DNA of 49,405 nt from Bacillus thermotolerans (GCF_000812025.2 NZ_JWJE02000029.1:1-49405); one strand, 5' to 3'; positions 1 to 8,807 are shown, numbered from the stretch's first letter. Notes: generated from the sequence alone by a model not told the origin. Numbers and translations: made by a program.

Positions 1-76
1 TCAGGTAGATAGGTTCGAGGTGGAAGCGTGGTGACACGTGGAGCTGACGAATACTAATCGATCGAGGACTTATCCT
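1..76 (+). rRNA. 23S ribosomal RNA, 3' end (partial)
   Basis: The window opens inside a 23S gene. The stretch GAGCTGACGAATACTAATCG followed by a GATCGAGGACTTA-like end is the conserved 3' terminus of Bacillales 23S rRNA. The rest of the gene lies to the left of the window. The exact mature end is estimated. Confidence 0.93.
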
Positions 77-211
77 AAAAAACGAAAAGCAAAGGCGACT
101 ATCTAGGAGCCGGAGCTGGACAACAAACAACAAAATGGCAAGGTATTGCCGGTTACTTCCCAAGCATATTATCCAGTTTTGAAAGAACAACGTTCTTTCA
201 ACCTTATACAG

Positions 212-327
<116 letters not shown>

Positions 328-333
328 ACCTGA

Positions 334-369
334 GAAAAGAACAGCTACAATCATAGCTGTTCTTTTCTT
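334..369 (+). terminator. rrn operon intrinsic terminator
   Basis: The arms AAAAGAACAGCTA and TAGCTGTTCTTTT form a 13-bp hairpin right after the 5S gene, ending in a T-rich tract. Confidence 0.9.
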
Positions 370-618
370 GTAGGCCTGCTGGATAAAGATATTTTATTAT
401 TTATGTGTGTAATCAATTTACAGAAAGTTAAAATTAAGGTGAATCATTTATACAATGAAATAATATACTCTAAGTCTGCAGGAAGGTAAGAACCTTTTAC
501 TTTCTCTTGAGCTATTTAAATAGTTAAACAGATTAGTCGACAAATAGAAGAAAAGAGAAGATATCGGTTCTTCATTTTATGAATTTATAACTACATAAAA
601 GAAGAAAGAGGAGAAAGT

Positions 619-1395
619 ATGAAAATTTTACGTTTAGGCCATGCGATGTATGTATTAACAAGTAAACAAGGAAAAAGGTATTTAGTAGATCCTTTTTTTG
701 ATATGAACCCGGGATGTCCGGCTGATTATCAAACGAAGGAGTATTTGCGTACAATCGATGCAGTACTATTGACTCATGGACATTTTGACCATACAAGTGG
801 TTTAGCTAAACTTCGGGAAGCTAATCCTAATTGCTTAGTGATCGCCCAATACGAGCTGGCTATGATTCTAATGCAAAAAGGGTTTGATCAAGTATATCCG
901 CTTAACCTTGGGGGATCTTATTCCTTTGAGGATATGACAGCCACTATGGTACAAGCTCGTCATACGTCAAGCTATGGAGAGACAGAAGGGACACCGCTGT
1001 ATGCAGGGGAAGCAGCTGGTTATATTTTTGATTTTCATGAAGATCGGACCGTCTATCACTCCGGAGACACAAATATTATGATGGATATGAAGTTATATCA
1101 GGAGCTGTATCAGCCAGATGTAGCTATTTTGTCCTCTTCAGGGCAATTCACTATGGGACCTAAGGAAGCTGCTTATGCAGTGAGGAATTTATTAGATGTA
1201 GATTATGTGATTCCAAGTCATACGTTCCCGATCAAAGAAAAGGCTGTAAATGGAGAGGTGTTTGATGCCCTTCTTGAGGCATTTCCGGTAATTGGAGCCA
1301 TGGCGGGAAGAGATAAAGAGCTTGAACAAGAGCTCAGCGGTTATGAGAAAACGAAAGTAGCTGTGTTAGGCTACGGAGATGAAATAGAATTATAA
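619..1395 (+). CDS. Metallo-beta-lactamase-fold metal-dependent hydrolase
   Basis: This 258-residue protein has the MBL-fold metal site THGHFDH (HxHxDH) near residues 52-58, a further SGDTN segment near 149, and a late SHTFP near 196. It resembles the UPF0173/UlaG-like branch of small MBL hydrolases. The substrate cannot be told from sequence. It starts at ATG behind AGAGGAG and is followed by its own terminator, so it is probably monocistronic. It lies between the rrn operon and the Sigma-54 activator gene, and nothing ties it to that regulon. Confidence 0.85.
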   Translation: MKILRLGHAMYVLTSKQGKRYLVDPFFDMNPGCPADYQTKEYLRTIDAVLLTHGHFDHTSGLAKLREANPNCLVIAQYELAMILMQKGFDQVYPLNLGGSYSFEDMTATMVQARHTSSYGETEGTPLYAGEAAGYIFDFHEDRTVYHSGDTNIMMDMKLYQELYQPDVAILSSSGQFTMGPKEAAYAVRNLLDVDYVIPSHTFPIKEKAVNGEVFDALLEAFPVIGAMAGRDKELEQELSGYEKTKVAVLGYGDEIEL

Positions 1396-1440
1396 AGGTA
1401 ACAGTGATTCGTTTGGTTTGATTTTCTAAAGGTTCTTTAT

Positions 1441-1474
1441 GAAAAGCACGGAGAAATTTTTCTGTGCTTTTTTT
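1441..1474 (+). terminator. Terminator after MBL hydrolase
   Basis: AAAAGCAC-GAGAAA pairs with TTTCTGTGCTTTT, followed by a run of T. It separates the hydrolase from the activator gene downstream. Confidence 0.85.
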
Positions 1475-1540
1475 GTTGTGGTTAAACAGGCCTCAAAAGG
1501 TTTAAGCTGGTCGATACAGCTAAAGATATGACTAGCTGGA

Positions 1541-1569
1541 TTACAATGCCGCTTGGTTTTTGCTACTAT
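1541..1569 (+). promoter_or_regulatory. Probable SigA promoter for the Sigma-54 activator gene
   Basis: TTACAA, a 17-nt spacer and TACTAT lie just upstream of the GGAGGGAG ribosome binding site and the ATG at 1589. The leader would be very short. This is a consensus match only. Confidence 0.4.
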
Positions 1570-1588
1570 AGGGGATGGAGGGAGATAA

Positions 1589-2959
1589 ATGAATATTGAT
1601 GCAGAGAAGTATAAGGAACTAGCTGAATTCGATAACGTATTAGTAACCGATGAACGAGGCAATCTCATCTTTTATGATATCGCCGATTTAAATATTTTGA
1701 AAGAACTGGACAAGAGACCAGAAAACTTCTTGGGACAACATGTGACTACCTCTTATAAGGATTTAACAAATGAGACTAGCACAATCATGAGTGTGTTGCG
1801 CAGCGGTGAGCCTTTATGTGGAATCAAGCAGGAGATTTATACGAAGAGAGGCAATCTCATCATATCGGTAAACTCTACCTACCCAATTAAAGAGAATAAT
1901 AAAATTGTCGGGGCTGTTGAATTTTCTAAGCACTTTTTCGAGAAGGACAGCATTCGTCATTTGGATAAGTATGCGGGCCATAAAATTTACAGGAAAAATA
2001 ACACAGTCTATACTATTGATGACATTATCACAACTGATCCGAATATGGAGGTCATTAAGCAACAAATCCGAAAAGTTGCGCAAACGGATTCAACTGTCTT
2101 GATCTTCGGGAAAACAGGAACAGGGAAAGAGGTGGCTTCTCAAGCTATACATAATTTAAGCGACCGATATGAGAAGCCGTTTGTTTCCTTGAACTGTGGA
2201 GCGGTACCTCCTAACTTGCTTGAAAGCACGCTATTCGGTACGGTAAAAGGAAGCTTTACAGGAGCTGAGAGTATGCCTGGTCTCTTCGAACAGGCGAACG
2301 GGGGAACTTTGTTTCTCGATGAGATCAATTCATTAGATATTTACCTCCAAGTGAAACTGTTAAAAGCGGTGGAAGAAAAAAGGATCAGGCGAATAGGCGG
2401 TAAAGAGGATATTGAACTGGACATTAGGGTAATTTCTGCAACGAATGAGGACCCGGAAGTATTATTAGAAGAAAAAAGAATGAGAGAGGATTTATATTAC
2501 CGTCTTGGTGTCGTTCAAATAAATCTCCCTACCTTAAGTGAGAGACAAGCAGACATCGAAGCATTAGTGACTCATTATGTTAATTTTTATAATAATCATA
2601 TGAATATTTTCATTGATCGCGTGCAGCCGGAAGTAATGGAGAAGTTCAAGTCCTATGATTGGCCGGGAAACGTAAGGGAACTAAAAAATGCTATAGAAAC
2701 AGCTTTTAACAATGCAAATTCTCATGAAATTACGATGGAAGATATTCCTGCTAGAATTACACGGACGAAGAAGAAATTGCCTGCCGGCCAAAAGGCACAG
2801 GCTGTCCATTCCTTGAAAGAGACGGTGGATGAGTTTGAAAAGGGAATTATTGTTCAGGCGCTAGAGGAGTCCGGTGGTATTATTGCGGCGGCGGCCAGAC
2901 AGCTAGGTATTTCCAAGCAGTCGTTGAAATACAAAATGGATAAATATGGCCTGCGTTAA
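1589..2959 (+). CDS. Sigma-54-dependent transcriptional activator (RocR-like: PAS, AAA+, Fis HTH)
   Basis: This 456-residue bacterial enhancer-binding protein activates RNA polymerase carrying Sigma-54. Residues 1-125 form a PAS-like sensor domain. The AAA+ domain has Walker A GKTGTGKE (174-181), the Sigma-54 contact loop GSFTGA (221-226, with Ser in place of the usual Ala of GAFTGA) and Walker B LFLDEI (241-246), followed by LYYRLGVVQINLP and WPGNVRELKNAIE. The C-terminus is a Fis-type helix-turn-helix (AAARQLGISKQSLKYKM). The overall layout resembles RocR. It sits directly upstream of a gene with a -24/-12 promoter, so it most likely controls the adjacent amidohydrolase and perhaps patA. 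The inducer is unknown. Confidence 0.93.
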   Translation: MNIDAEKYKELAEFDNVLVTDERGNLIFYDIADLNILKELDKRPENFLGQHVTTSYKDLTNETSTIMSVLRSGEPLCGIKQEIYTKRGNLIISVNSTYPIKENNKIVGAVEFSKHFFEKDSIRHLDKYAGHKIYRKNNTVYTIDDIITTDPNMEVIKQQIRKVAQTDSTVLIFGKTGTGKEVASQAIHNLSDRYEKPFVSLNCGAVPPNLLESTLFGTVKGSFTGAESMPGLFEQANGGTLFLDEINSLDIYLQVKLLKAVEEKRIRRIGGKEDIELDIRVISATNEDPEVLLEEKRMREDLYYRLGVVQINLPTLSERQADIEALVTHYVNFYNNHMNIFIDRVQPEVMEKFKSYDWPGNVRELKNAIETAFNNANSHEITMEDIPARITRTKKKLPAGQKAQAVHSLKETVDEFEKGIIVQALEESGGIIAAAARQLGISKQSLKYKMDKYGLR

Positions 2960-2970
2960 GTTTTTTTTAC

Positions 2971-3000
2971 GGAGAGGAGATAAATTTCCCCTCTCTTTTT
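2971..3000 (+). terminator. Terminator after the activator gene
   Basis: GGAGAGG pairs with CCCTCTC across a 10-nt loop and is followed by five T. Confidence 0.75.
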
Positions 3001-3006
3001 CTATGG

Positions 3007-3033
3007 ATAAGCTTTCCCGGTTAGAAAGCTTAT
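3007..3033. promoter_or_regulatory. Candidate upstream activator site for the enhancer-binding protein
   Basis: A perfect 10-bp inverted repeat, ATAAGCTTTC and GAAAGCTTAT, with a 7-nt centre. It has no T tract, so it is not a typical terminator. It ends about 100 bp upstream of the -24 element, where upstream activating sequences of this activator class usually sit. Binding by the adjacent regulator is inferred. Confidence 0.55.
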
Positions 3034-3133
3034 AGGTAAACATTAATTTTAATCATGAGAATGCTAGAAAAGCTATGTTTTTACTGCTTTGTTCTTTATT
3101 ATTAAAAAATGAAAAGTGAAAAAACAATAAACT

Positions 3134-3149
3134 TGGCATAAAACTTGCT
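3134..3149 (+). promoter_or_regulatory. Sigma-54 (-24/-12) promoter of amidohydrolase 1
   Basis: TGGCAT-N5-TTGCT matches the Sigma-54 consensus TGGCAC-N5-TTGCW with the required GG to GC spacing. It lies about 110 nt upstream of the amidohydrolase start and downstream of the activator gene. Confidence 0.8.
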
Positions 3150-3257
3150 TTAATTTATTAGGTGTAGATATGAGCGTTCTGAAAACGAACACTATACTGT
3201 TAAAAGGTGTGAACATCAGCCTATTGAAGTATTTGTGTTAGAAAGGAAAGAGCAGAG

Positions 3258-4870
3258 ATGAACAAACAGCAAGAGCTTATTTTTGTGAATGGAAAAATTT
3301 TCACTTCTAATCCAGATCAACCTTACGCTAGTGCCATGAAGGTGAATAATGGTCGTATTGCTTGGATTGGGAAACAAGAAGAAGTGACAGAAGCAGGGAG
3401 CCAGATTATTGATCTTCAAGGCTGTCGCGTGATCCCAGGTCTAGTCGATGCTCACCTTCATCCATGGCACCTAGCTATGTATTCCAAGCAAATCGCTGCC
3501 CTTCCTCCCAATGTATATTCGATTGTCGACTTACAGAAAGAAATTCGTGCCGTGCGTGAAACCTTAGAGCCAGGCCGCTGGATTGAATGCTGGGGATATG
3601 CTGAAGGCAAGCTGAAGAAGGACGCATGCCGACACGCTGGGATTTGGATGAGGCGGCTCCAGACGTGCCTGTTATCGCTAGTCGTTCTTGTGTGCACATT
3701 GCTACAGTAAACAGCAAAGTATTGGAGATGGCAGGTGTTACGAAGGATACACCAAACCCTCCAGGAGGCCAAATCGATAAGGACGAGAATGGAGAGCCAA
3801 CAGGGGTTCTGCGTGAGAATGCTAGAGAGCTTGTGTTTAAGCTGATGCCTGAGCATACAATAGAAGAAAACGCAACGGCACTTGCTGAATTAAGTTCACA
3901 GCTGTTTGCTAAAGGCATTACGGCGATTACTGACCTTTTGTCAAGAGCTCATCCAGTGGACTACATGAATATGTACAACCTGACTCGTGAAAAAGGACTT
4001 CAGCAAAGAACGATTCTTTATTATGTATGGGGAGATTTAAAGGACCAGCCTGTTATTGATCAGGAGAAATTAAACAGGGAGAATCCTATTCATGTAGGCG
4101 GCGTTAAGCTATTTTCGGATGGAAGTATTTCTGGTCAGACAGCTTGGGTTAACCCTCCATTCTCAGGGGAGAAAAACAATTTCGGTATTCCAATGACTTC
4201 TAAGGAAGAATTGCTGGCTGCAGGAGAAGCGGCAAGGCAAAACAATGTTCAGCTGGTAATCCATGCCATGGGGGAGCAGGCGGTTGATTTAATTGTAGAA
4301 ACGTTCTATGACCAGGAAGGATGGCTGGAAGATGCACCTTCTGTCAGAATTGAGCATGTAGCACTCATGACAGAAGAAACGCTGAAATGGGCAGCAAAAG
4401 CAAAAATTGGTATTGTGACACAGCCTGTCTTCCTATACGCGGAAATTGAGAGCTATTTAAAGAATCTCGGTGCTGAGCGTACGCAAAGCACATACCCGGT
4501 GAAGGATATGCTGGAGGCTGGTATAGAAGTCGCTTTTTCCTCTGATGCCCCGGGAACGGCTTGGGCGGATCCTGTTAACCCATTTATTGGTATAAAAGCA
4601 GCAGTTACTCGTACAGCGTATGACGGAACGGATACCGGTCAAAGCCAGCGGGTAGATGCAGCAACGGCTGTGGAGCTTTATACACGAGCGGCTCAGCAGC
4701 TGACAAGGATTCCAGATATCGGGCAGCTGAAGGCTGGACACCATGCAGACTTCATTGTGTTAGATCAGGATATTTTAGAGATTGATCCGGAGAAGATTGA
4801 TAAAGTTCAGGTGGAGAAAACGTATATGGGCGGCGAGCTAGTGTACGAAAAGAAATATTCACTAAGCTAG
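3258..4870 (+). pseudogene. YtcJ-type amidohydrolase 1, interrupted by a 1-nt frameshift
   Basis: The family is Amidohydro_3 (YtcJ-like), metal-dependent hydrolases of unassigned amide substrates. The 5' frame from ATG 3258 (behind AAAGGAAAG) carries the metal motif GLVDAHLHP (His66, His68) and runs well through WIECWGYAEGK. The frame then changes between about 3612 and 3628. The rest (MPTRWDLDEAAPDVPV onwards to 4870) is in the +2 frame, with family segments KLFSDGSISG, HAMGEQAVD, IEHVALM and SSDAPGT. Adding one base within AAGAAGG restores a full-length protein of about 537 residues. It is either a real pseudogene or a base-call error; two more disrupted genes nearby favour real decay. Confidence 0.85.
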
Positions 4871-4892
4871 TAGAAGAAATATATATGAAGGG

Positions 4893-4922
4893 GTGGAGAA
4901 GCTTTCTCCGCTTTCTTCTTTA
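4893..4922 (+). terminator. Terminator after amidohydrolase 1
   Basis: The hairpin GTGGAGAA-GCT-TTCTCCGC is followed by a T-rich stretch. It would separate this gene from the second amidohydrolase. Confidence 0.65.
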
Positions 4923-5394
4923 CTATAGTAGATTGACACTGAGTGAGCTGGCAGAGACATTCCGTGAAGGATTTAGAATAATGCTGCTTCGTGTACCTTT
5001 ATTCAAATTTGCGTGTTCGGCCTCCGTCCCCCTTGCTTGTACCGCCTTTGCAGCAGCACAGTTCATTAATCAAGGCACCCCTAATCAAATCAGCACTCCT
5101 AATGAAACAAGCGGTTATGGCTTCAGGACAAGTCAAATTTGCCTTCTTTTCTGAAAGAAATGGAATGTTCGCAGAGCGATAGCTTGTTCATTCTGTTGGA
5201 GTGTATCATCCCTGCGAGCTAACAAAAATTACAAGAAAAAAACTCGTAATTTTTGAAAATTCCGCTATCAAATAGGCTGTTTTTTGATAAAATAATATTT
5301 ACGCTTATACTGATAGTCCCACAAGGCCATAAAAAAGAAAAACAGTATAAGCCCTTCACTTTTTGTTATTTATTTCATGTTTGGGGGAGCCAGT
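4923..5394. other. Gene-poor stretch with three inverted repeats
   Basis: I see no recognisable gene; the longest open frames look like chance. From 5223 on it holds three successive inverted repeats: CAAAAATTAC/GTAATTTTTG (about 5223-5254), TATCAAA/TTTGATA (about 5267-5290) and GCTTATACTG/CAGTATAAGC (5303-5312 and 5343-5352). None is followed by a T tract. They may be operators for the gene starting at 5395. No convincing -24/-12 promoter was found here. Confidence 0.45.
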
Positions 5395-6990
5395 ATGTCA
5401 CGCATTATATATACAAACGGAACGATTTATACGCTTGATGCAAATCAGCCGGTCGTTGAATCTGTCGTTGTCGAGTATGGGAATATTGTAGATATGGGTT
5501 CTCATGCGGACATGTCTCTGCAATGGGGGAGAGACGGAGCAACAGTGGTAGATTTGCAAGGAAAAATGGTTACTCCAGGTTTAATCGACAGCCATCTCCA
5601 TCTTTCAGGAGTGGCTTTTCAATATTTAGATTTAAACTTAATTGGCGTTACATCCAAGCAGGAAATGCTCAAACGCATTAAAGAAAGAGCCGATGCACTG
5701 CCTCCAGGCAAATGGCTTCTTGGACTAGGCTGGGACGAGAATCTCTTTGAGGACGGAGGTATTCCGACGATACAGGAATTAGACCACGTGGCGCCGCATT
5801 GCCCGGTGTTTCTCAAAAGAGTATGTCACCATGCCTTTCTTGTAAACAGCAAAGCGTTGGAAATAAGTAATTACGACCCGACGGCTCCCGTACCGGTAGG
5901 AGGAGAAGTTATTCTTGACCCAGACAGCAAAAAGCCTACTGGATTATTGCTTGAATCGGCATCAAAGCTGATTACAAGCTATATACCGGAAAAAACCTAC
6001 GAGGAATTAAAGAGGGCATTAGGACAAGCGATGGATTATGCGGTGAAGAACGGAATGACGAGTGCTCACTCGAATGATCCACTCTTCTTAGGCGGCTTGG
6101 ATCGTACATACAAAATGTATGATGAGCTGATTAACCAGGAGCAAAAGGGACTGCGCTGTAACTTGCTGATTGATTATCCTTTCCTTGATCGTTTGAAAGA
6201 AAGGGGCATGTATGCCGGCTACGGAAATGACAAATTGCAAATCGGGGCAATCAAAATCTTTGAGGACGGGGCACTTGGGCGGAGAACAGCCCTCCTCTCG
6301 GAGCCGTATCATGATGCGCCGGATCAATACGGGGAAGAGCAGCAGGACTTAAACAAACTGTATGAAATCATTAAGGCGGCAAGGGATCACTCCATGCCAG
6401 TGGCTGTTCATACGATTGGCGACCAAGCGGTGGAGAATGTGCTGAATGTGCTCGAGCAATTTCCAAAGGTCAAATATCGTGATCGCATTATTCACGTTTC
6501 CCTTCTAAGAGAGGATTTAGTGAAGCGGCTGGCTGATCCAAGCATTGTAGCCGACATTCAGCCGCGGTTTATCGTTGGGGATTTTCCGTGGGTCCAGGAC
6601 AGACTGGGAGAGAAGCGTATTGAGTACTTGTATGCATGGAAGTCTCTGTTAGATGAAGGTGTGCTGTGCGCCGGCGGGTCAGATGCTCCGGTAGAGCCGG
6701 TTAATCCACTATTAGGCATTCACGCGGCGGTTACACGACGAGCGCCTTTGCAAACACATAATGGCTGGAATGAGAGAGAAAAGCTCTCGATGCTGGAAGC
6801 ACTAAAAACCTTTACAATTGGCGGGGCGTATGCCACGAATGAGGAGCATAAAAAAGGAACAATCACTCCTGGGAAGCTTGCGGACATGACGGTTTACTCG
6901 AAAGATTTTCTTACAGCAGAGGATGCCGACGAGCTGTTAGATACGAAAGTAGAAATGACAGTGATTGGTGGAAAAATTCAGGATGTATAA
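5395..6990 (+). CDS. YtcJ-type amidohydrolase 2 (Amidohydro_3 family)
   Basis: This intact 531-residue metal-dependent hydrolase is a paralogue of the broken gene just upstream. The start at 5395 follows GGGGGAG at proper spacing; an earlier in-frame ATG at 5377 lies upstream of that site and is unlikely. Visible motifs are PGLIDSHLHL (metal-binding His67 and His69), KIFEDGALG, HTIGDQAVENVL, IIHVSLL and GGSDAPVEP near the C-terminus. The substrate is unknown; YtcJ-like proteins are annotated as amidohydrolases of N-substituted compounds. With the first copy frameshifted, this may be the only working one. Confidence 0.9.
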   Translation: MSRIIYTNGTIYTLDANQPVVESVVVEYGNIVDMGSHADMSLQWGRDGATVVDLQGKMVTPGLIDSHLHLSGVAFQYLDLNLIGVTSKQEMLKRIKERADALPPGKWLLGLGWDENLFEDGGIPTIQELDHVAPHCPVFLKRVCHHAFLVNSKALEISNYDPTAPVPVGGEVILDPDSKKPTGLLLESASKLITSYIPEKTYEELKRALGQAMDYAVKNGMTSAHSNDPLFLGGLDRTYKMYDELINQEQKGLRCNLLIDYPFLDRLKERGMYAGYGNDKLQIGAIKIFEDGALGRRTALLSEPYHDAPDQYGEEQQDLNKLYEIIKAARDHSMPVAVHTIGDQAVENVLNVLEQFPKVKYRDRIIHVSLLREDLVKRLADPSIVADIQPRFIVGDFPWVQDRLGEKRIEYLYAWKSLLDEGVLCAGGSDAPVEPVNPLLGIHAAVTRRAPLQTHNGWNEREKLSMLEALKTFTIGGAYATNEEHKKGTITPGKLADMTVYSKDFLTAEDADELLDTKVEMTVIGGKIQDV

Positions 6991-7036
6991 AAAATGGACC
7001 TACAGCTGCCGGTTTGCGGGCTGTAGGTCCATTTTG
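6991..7036. terminator. Bidirectional terminator
   Basis: AAAATGGACCTACAGC and GCTGTAGGTCCATTTT form a perfect 16-bp stem around a 13-nt loop, directly after the stop codon of amidohydrolase 2. The A and T runs allow it to work both ways. Confidence 0.9.
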
Positions 7037-7198
7037 TTATTTACTCAGACTGTTGCTCCCTGGCATCTGTAATATAAAGCCCATCGTTCAAAGTGTCTAA
7101 ATCATCAGGAAGATCTTCACTGTTTATCACCACTATGACTTTCCCTTTTCTTTTTGAACCATATTTAGATCATAGTGGAAAATCCTTTCGATTCAAAT

Positions 7199-7233
7199 GA
7201 TCCATTTATGAATGTTTGAACCGTAAGTGGATC
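7199..7233. promoter_or_regulatory. Candidate upstream activator site for patA
   Basis: GATCCATTTA and TAAGTGGATC form an imperfect inverted repeat that ends 90 bp upstream of the -24 element. A third related half-site, TCATAGTGGA, lies just upstream at about 7170-7179. The sequence differs from the repeat at 3007-3033, so the same activator may not bind both. Confidence 0.4.
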
Positions 7234-7322
7234 AAACTTCTAAGACAGCACAGTTGAAAGCCTCGTTTCACCTCATAAACCCTTATCACTCATGCTTTAT
7301 TGTGAAAAAAGTGGTTTTTCAC

Positions 7323-7338
7323 TGGCACGTGAATTGCA
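7323..7338 (+). promoter_or_regulatory. Sigma-54 (-24/-12) promoter of patA, perfect consensus
   Basis: TGGCAC-GTGAA-TTGCA is an exact match to TGGCAC-N5-TTGCW. The patA start lies about 120 nt downstream. Confidence 0.88.
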
Positions 7339-7383
7339 TTTATATAAACGAGCTTCATTTTAACCAGGGTAGGAGATATATAC

Positions 7384-7455
7384 ATGTACTGCAGTGTAAC
7401 GAACAGGGCAATGTATGAAGAGAGTAGACAAAATTTAAGTAAAAGGATGAAATAA
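7384..7455 (+). CDS. Short leader ORF (23 aa) before patA
   Basis: ATG 7384 follows GGTAGGAG at good spacing. The frame encodes MYCSVTNRAMYEESRQNLSK and three more residues, then TAA one base before the patA ATG. patA has only a weak site of its own (AAAAGG), so translation of patA may be coupled to this frame. No family is recognised and it may simply be chance. Confidence 0.35.
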   Translation: MYCSVTNRAMYEESRQNLSKRMK

Positions 7456-7456
7456 A

Positions 7457-8621
7457 ATGAAAGGTTTAATGAATTCACGTTTAAAAGCTATTGAGGTATC
7501 AGGTATTCGTGTCATTGCCAACAAAGCAGCTGCCGATCCAGAGATCATTAACATGACTCTAGGGCAGCCGGACTTTAAAAGATAAAGGATGCCGCTAAAG
7601 CAGCGATCGACGATAACCAGACAGCTTACACTCACAATGCGGACTCATAGAATTAAGACAGGCAGTAAGTGAATACATGAACCGTCAATACGGACTGTCA
7701 TATCGTGCCGAGGATGAAGTGATTGTTACGACAGGGGCAAGTGAAGCCATCGATATGACGTTCCGGGCGATTTTAGAAGAAGGCAGTGAGGTCATTATTT
7801 CTGGACCTATCTATCCAGGGTATGAATCGACTGTTAAGCTGAGCGGAGGCGTTCCTGTATATGCCGATACGAGAGAAACTAATTTTAAGATAACAGCGGC
7901 GATGATTGAGAAGCATTTAACTGACCATACCCGCTGTATTGTTCTTTGTTCCCCGTCTAATCCGACTGGCTATACATTAGATAAAGAGGAAATTCTGAAG
8001 ATAGCTGAGCTTTTGGTGAATAGAGATATTTTTATTTTATCTGATGAGATTTACAGTGGACTTGTTTATGACAGGGAGCATTATTCTATCGCCAATGCTC
8101 CAGAGTTAAGAGAGAAGACGATCGTTATTAATGGTGTATCTAAATCACACTCTATGACAGGGTGGCGGATCGGCTTTGCAATGGCACCTGCTCCAATTGC
8201 AGCTGAAATCTTGAAGGTTCATATTTTTAACACAGTCTGCGCCGGTACGATCAGCCAGTATGCAGCCCTTGCTGCTTTAACAGAAGAGATCGGGGAAGTG
8301 GCTATGATGAAGGCAGCGTATAAGAAAAGAAGAGATTACGTGTACGAGCGGGCTATAGCGATGGGACTTGAGGTGATAAAGCCGGACGGTGCTTTCTATT
8401 TATTTCCGTCAATTAAACATACTAGGCTGGCTTCTCTGGACTTTGCTCTTCGGCTTATTGAAGAAGAGAAGGTTGCTGTTGTGCCAGGAACGGCCTTTTC
8501 TGAATTTGGAGAAGGGTATATCCGCCTTTCCTACGCCTGCTCGATGGAAAAGCTGGAGGAAGGGTGCAACCGGCTGGAACGTTTTCTTGAAAGAGTCACT
8601 CCGAAGCCAGCCTTGCAATAA
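7457..8621 (+). pseudogene. patA: PatA-type PLP aminotransferase, frameshifted near the N-terminus
   Basis: The sequence follows Bacillus aminotransferase A (class I fold, transfers amino groups with pyridoxal phosphate) along its length: MTLGQPDF, SPSNPTGYTL, SDEIYSGLVYD, the PLP-lysine motif NGVSKSHSMTGWRIGF, and YIRLSYACSMEKLEEG near the end. Two lesions break the 5' part. After GQPDF (about 7577-7581) roughly ten bases that should encode a PTPEH-like segment are missing, and near 7646 one base is lost within a G run (HNA-GLIELRQAV). The frame from 7677 on is intact for 314 residues, but a product starting there would lack the N-terminal substrate-binding part. Preceded by a perfect Sigma-54 promoter. 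Confidence 0.88.
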
Positions 8622-8633
8622 AGGTAGATAGAG

Positions 8634-8665
8634 AAGAGATGCCGGCATGAATGGTATCTCTTTTT
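8634..8665 (+). terminator. Terminator after patA
   Basis: AGAGATGCC pairs with GGTATCTCT (with one G-T pair), followed by a T run. Confidence 0.75.
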
Positions 8666-8688
8666 CCATGTGGATGATAGACAGAGAT

Positions 8689-8717
8689 TTGACACCAAAA
8701 GACTGAATATTTATAAT
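8689..8717 (+). promoter_or_regulatory. Consensus SigA promoter of the acetoacetyl-CoA synthetase gene
   Basis: TTGACA, a 17-nt spacer and TATAAT match the vegetative consensus at all twelve positions, about 90 nt upstream of the start. The gene is therefore probably expressed independently of the Sigma-54 promoters. Confidence 0.85.
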
Positions 8718-8807
8718 TTTACTTAAACTATTATTTTCAGAATAACGAACGCAGTGCCTTTCTCATCTAAATATAAATAATGACTATATGCCTGGGGAGG
8801 AGAAAAT

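Larger units (their letters stand above)
7037..7456. other. Regulatory region upstream of patA
   Basis: No intact gene of normal size. It holds an inverted repeat at 7199-7233, a Sigma-54 promoter at 7323-7338 and a 23-codon leader ORF at 7384-7455, each listed separately. On the minus strand, a 42-codon open stretch ending at 7041 reads like a protein tail (VIVVINSEDLPDDLDTLNDG) but has no start or recognisable family. It could be a gene remnant. Confidence 0.5.

Noticed and set aside
3626-4870. Independent 414-residue amidohydrolase starting at 3626
   Set aside because: It lacks the N-terminal metal-binding HxH region and a ribosome binding site; it is the second half of the frameshifted gene.
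4885-5154. 89-codon frame after the first amidohydrolase
   Set aside because: It starts inside the terminator hairpin, has no ribosome binding site and shows no family pattern; probably chance.
5268-5290. Possible -24/-12 promoter around TAGGCTGTTTTTTGA
   Set aside because: The GG to GC spacing is one base short and the -12 reads GA, so it does not meet the Sigma-54 consensus.
7041-7169. Minus-strand 42-codon open stretch reading like a protein tail
   Set aside because: No start codon, no recognisable family, and a stop directly upstream. It may be a remnant, but it cannot be supported as a gene.
7677-8621. Independent 314-residue aminotransferase starting at 7677
   Set aside because: The family N-terminus is present upstream in other frames, so this is the remainder of a broken longer gene.
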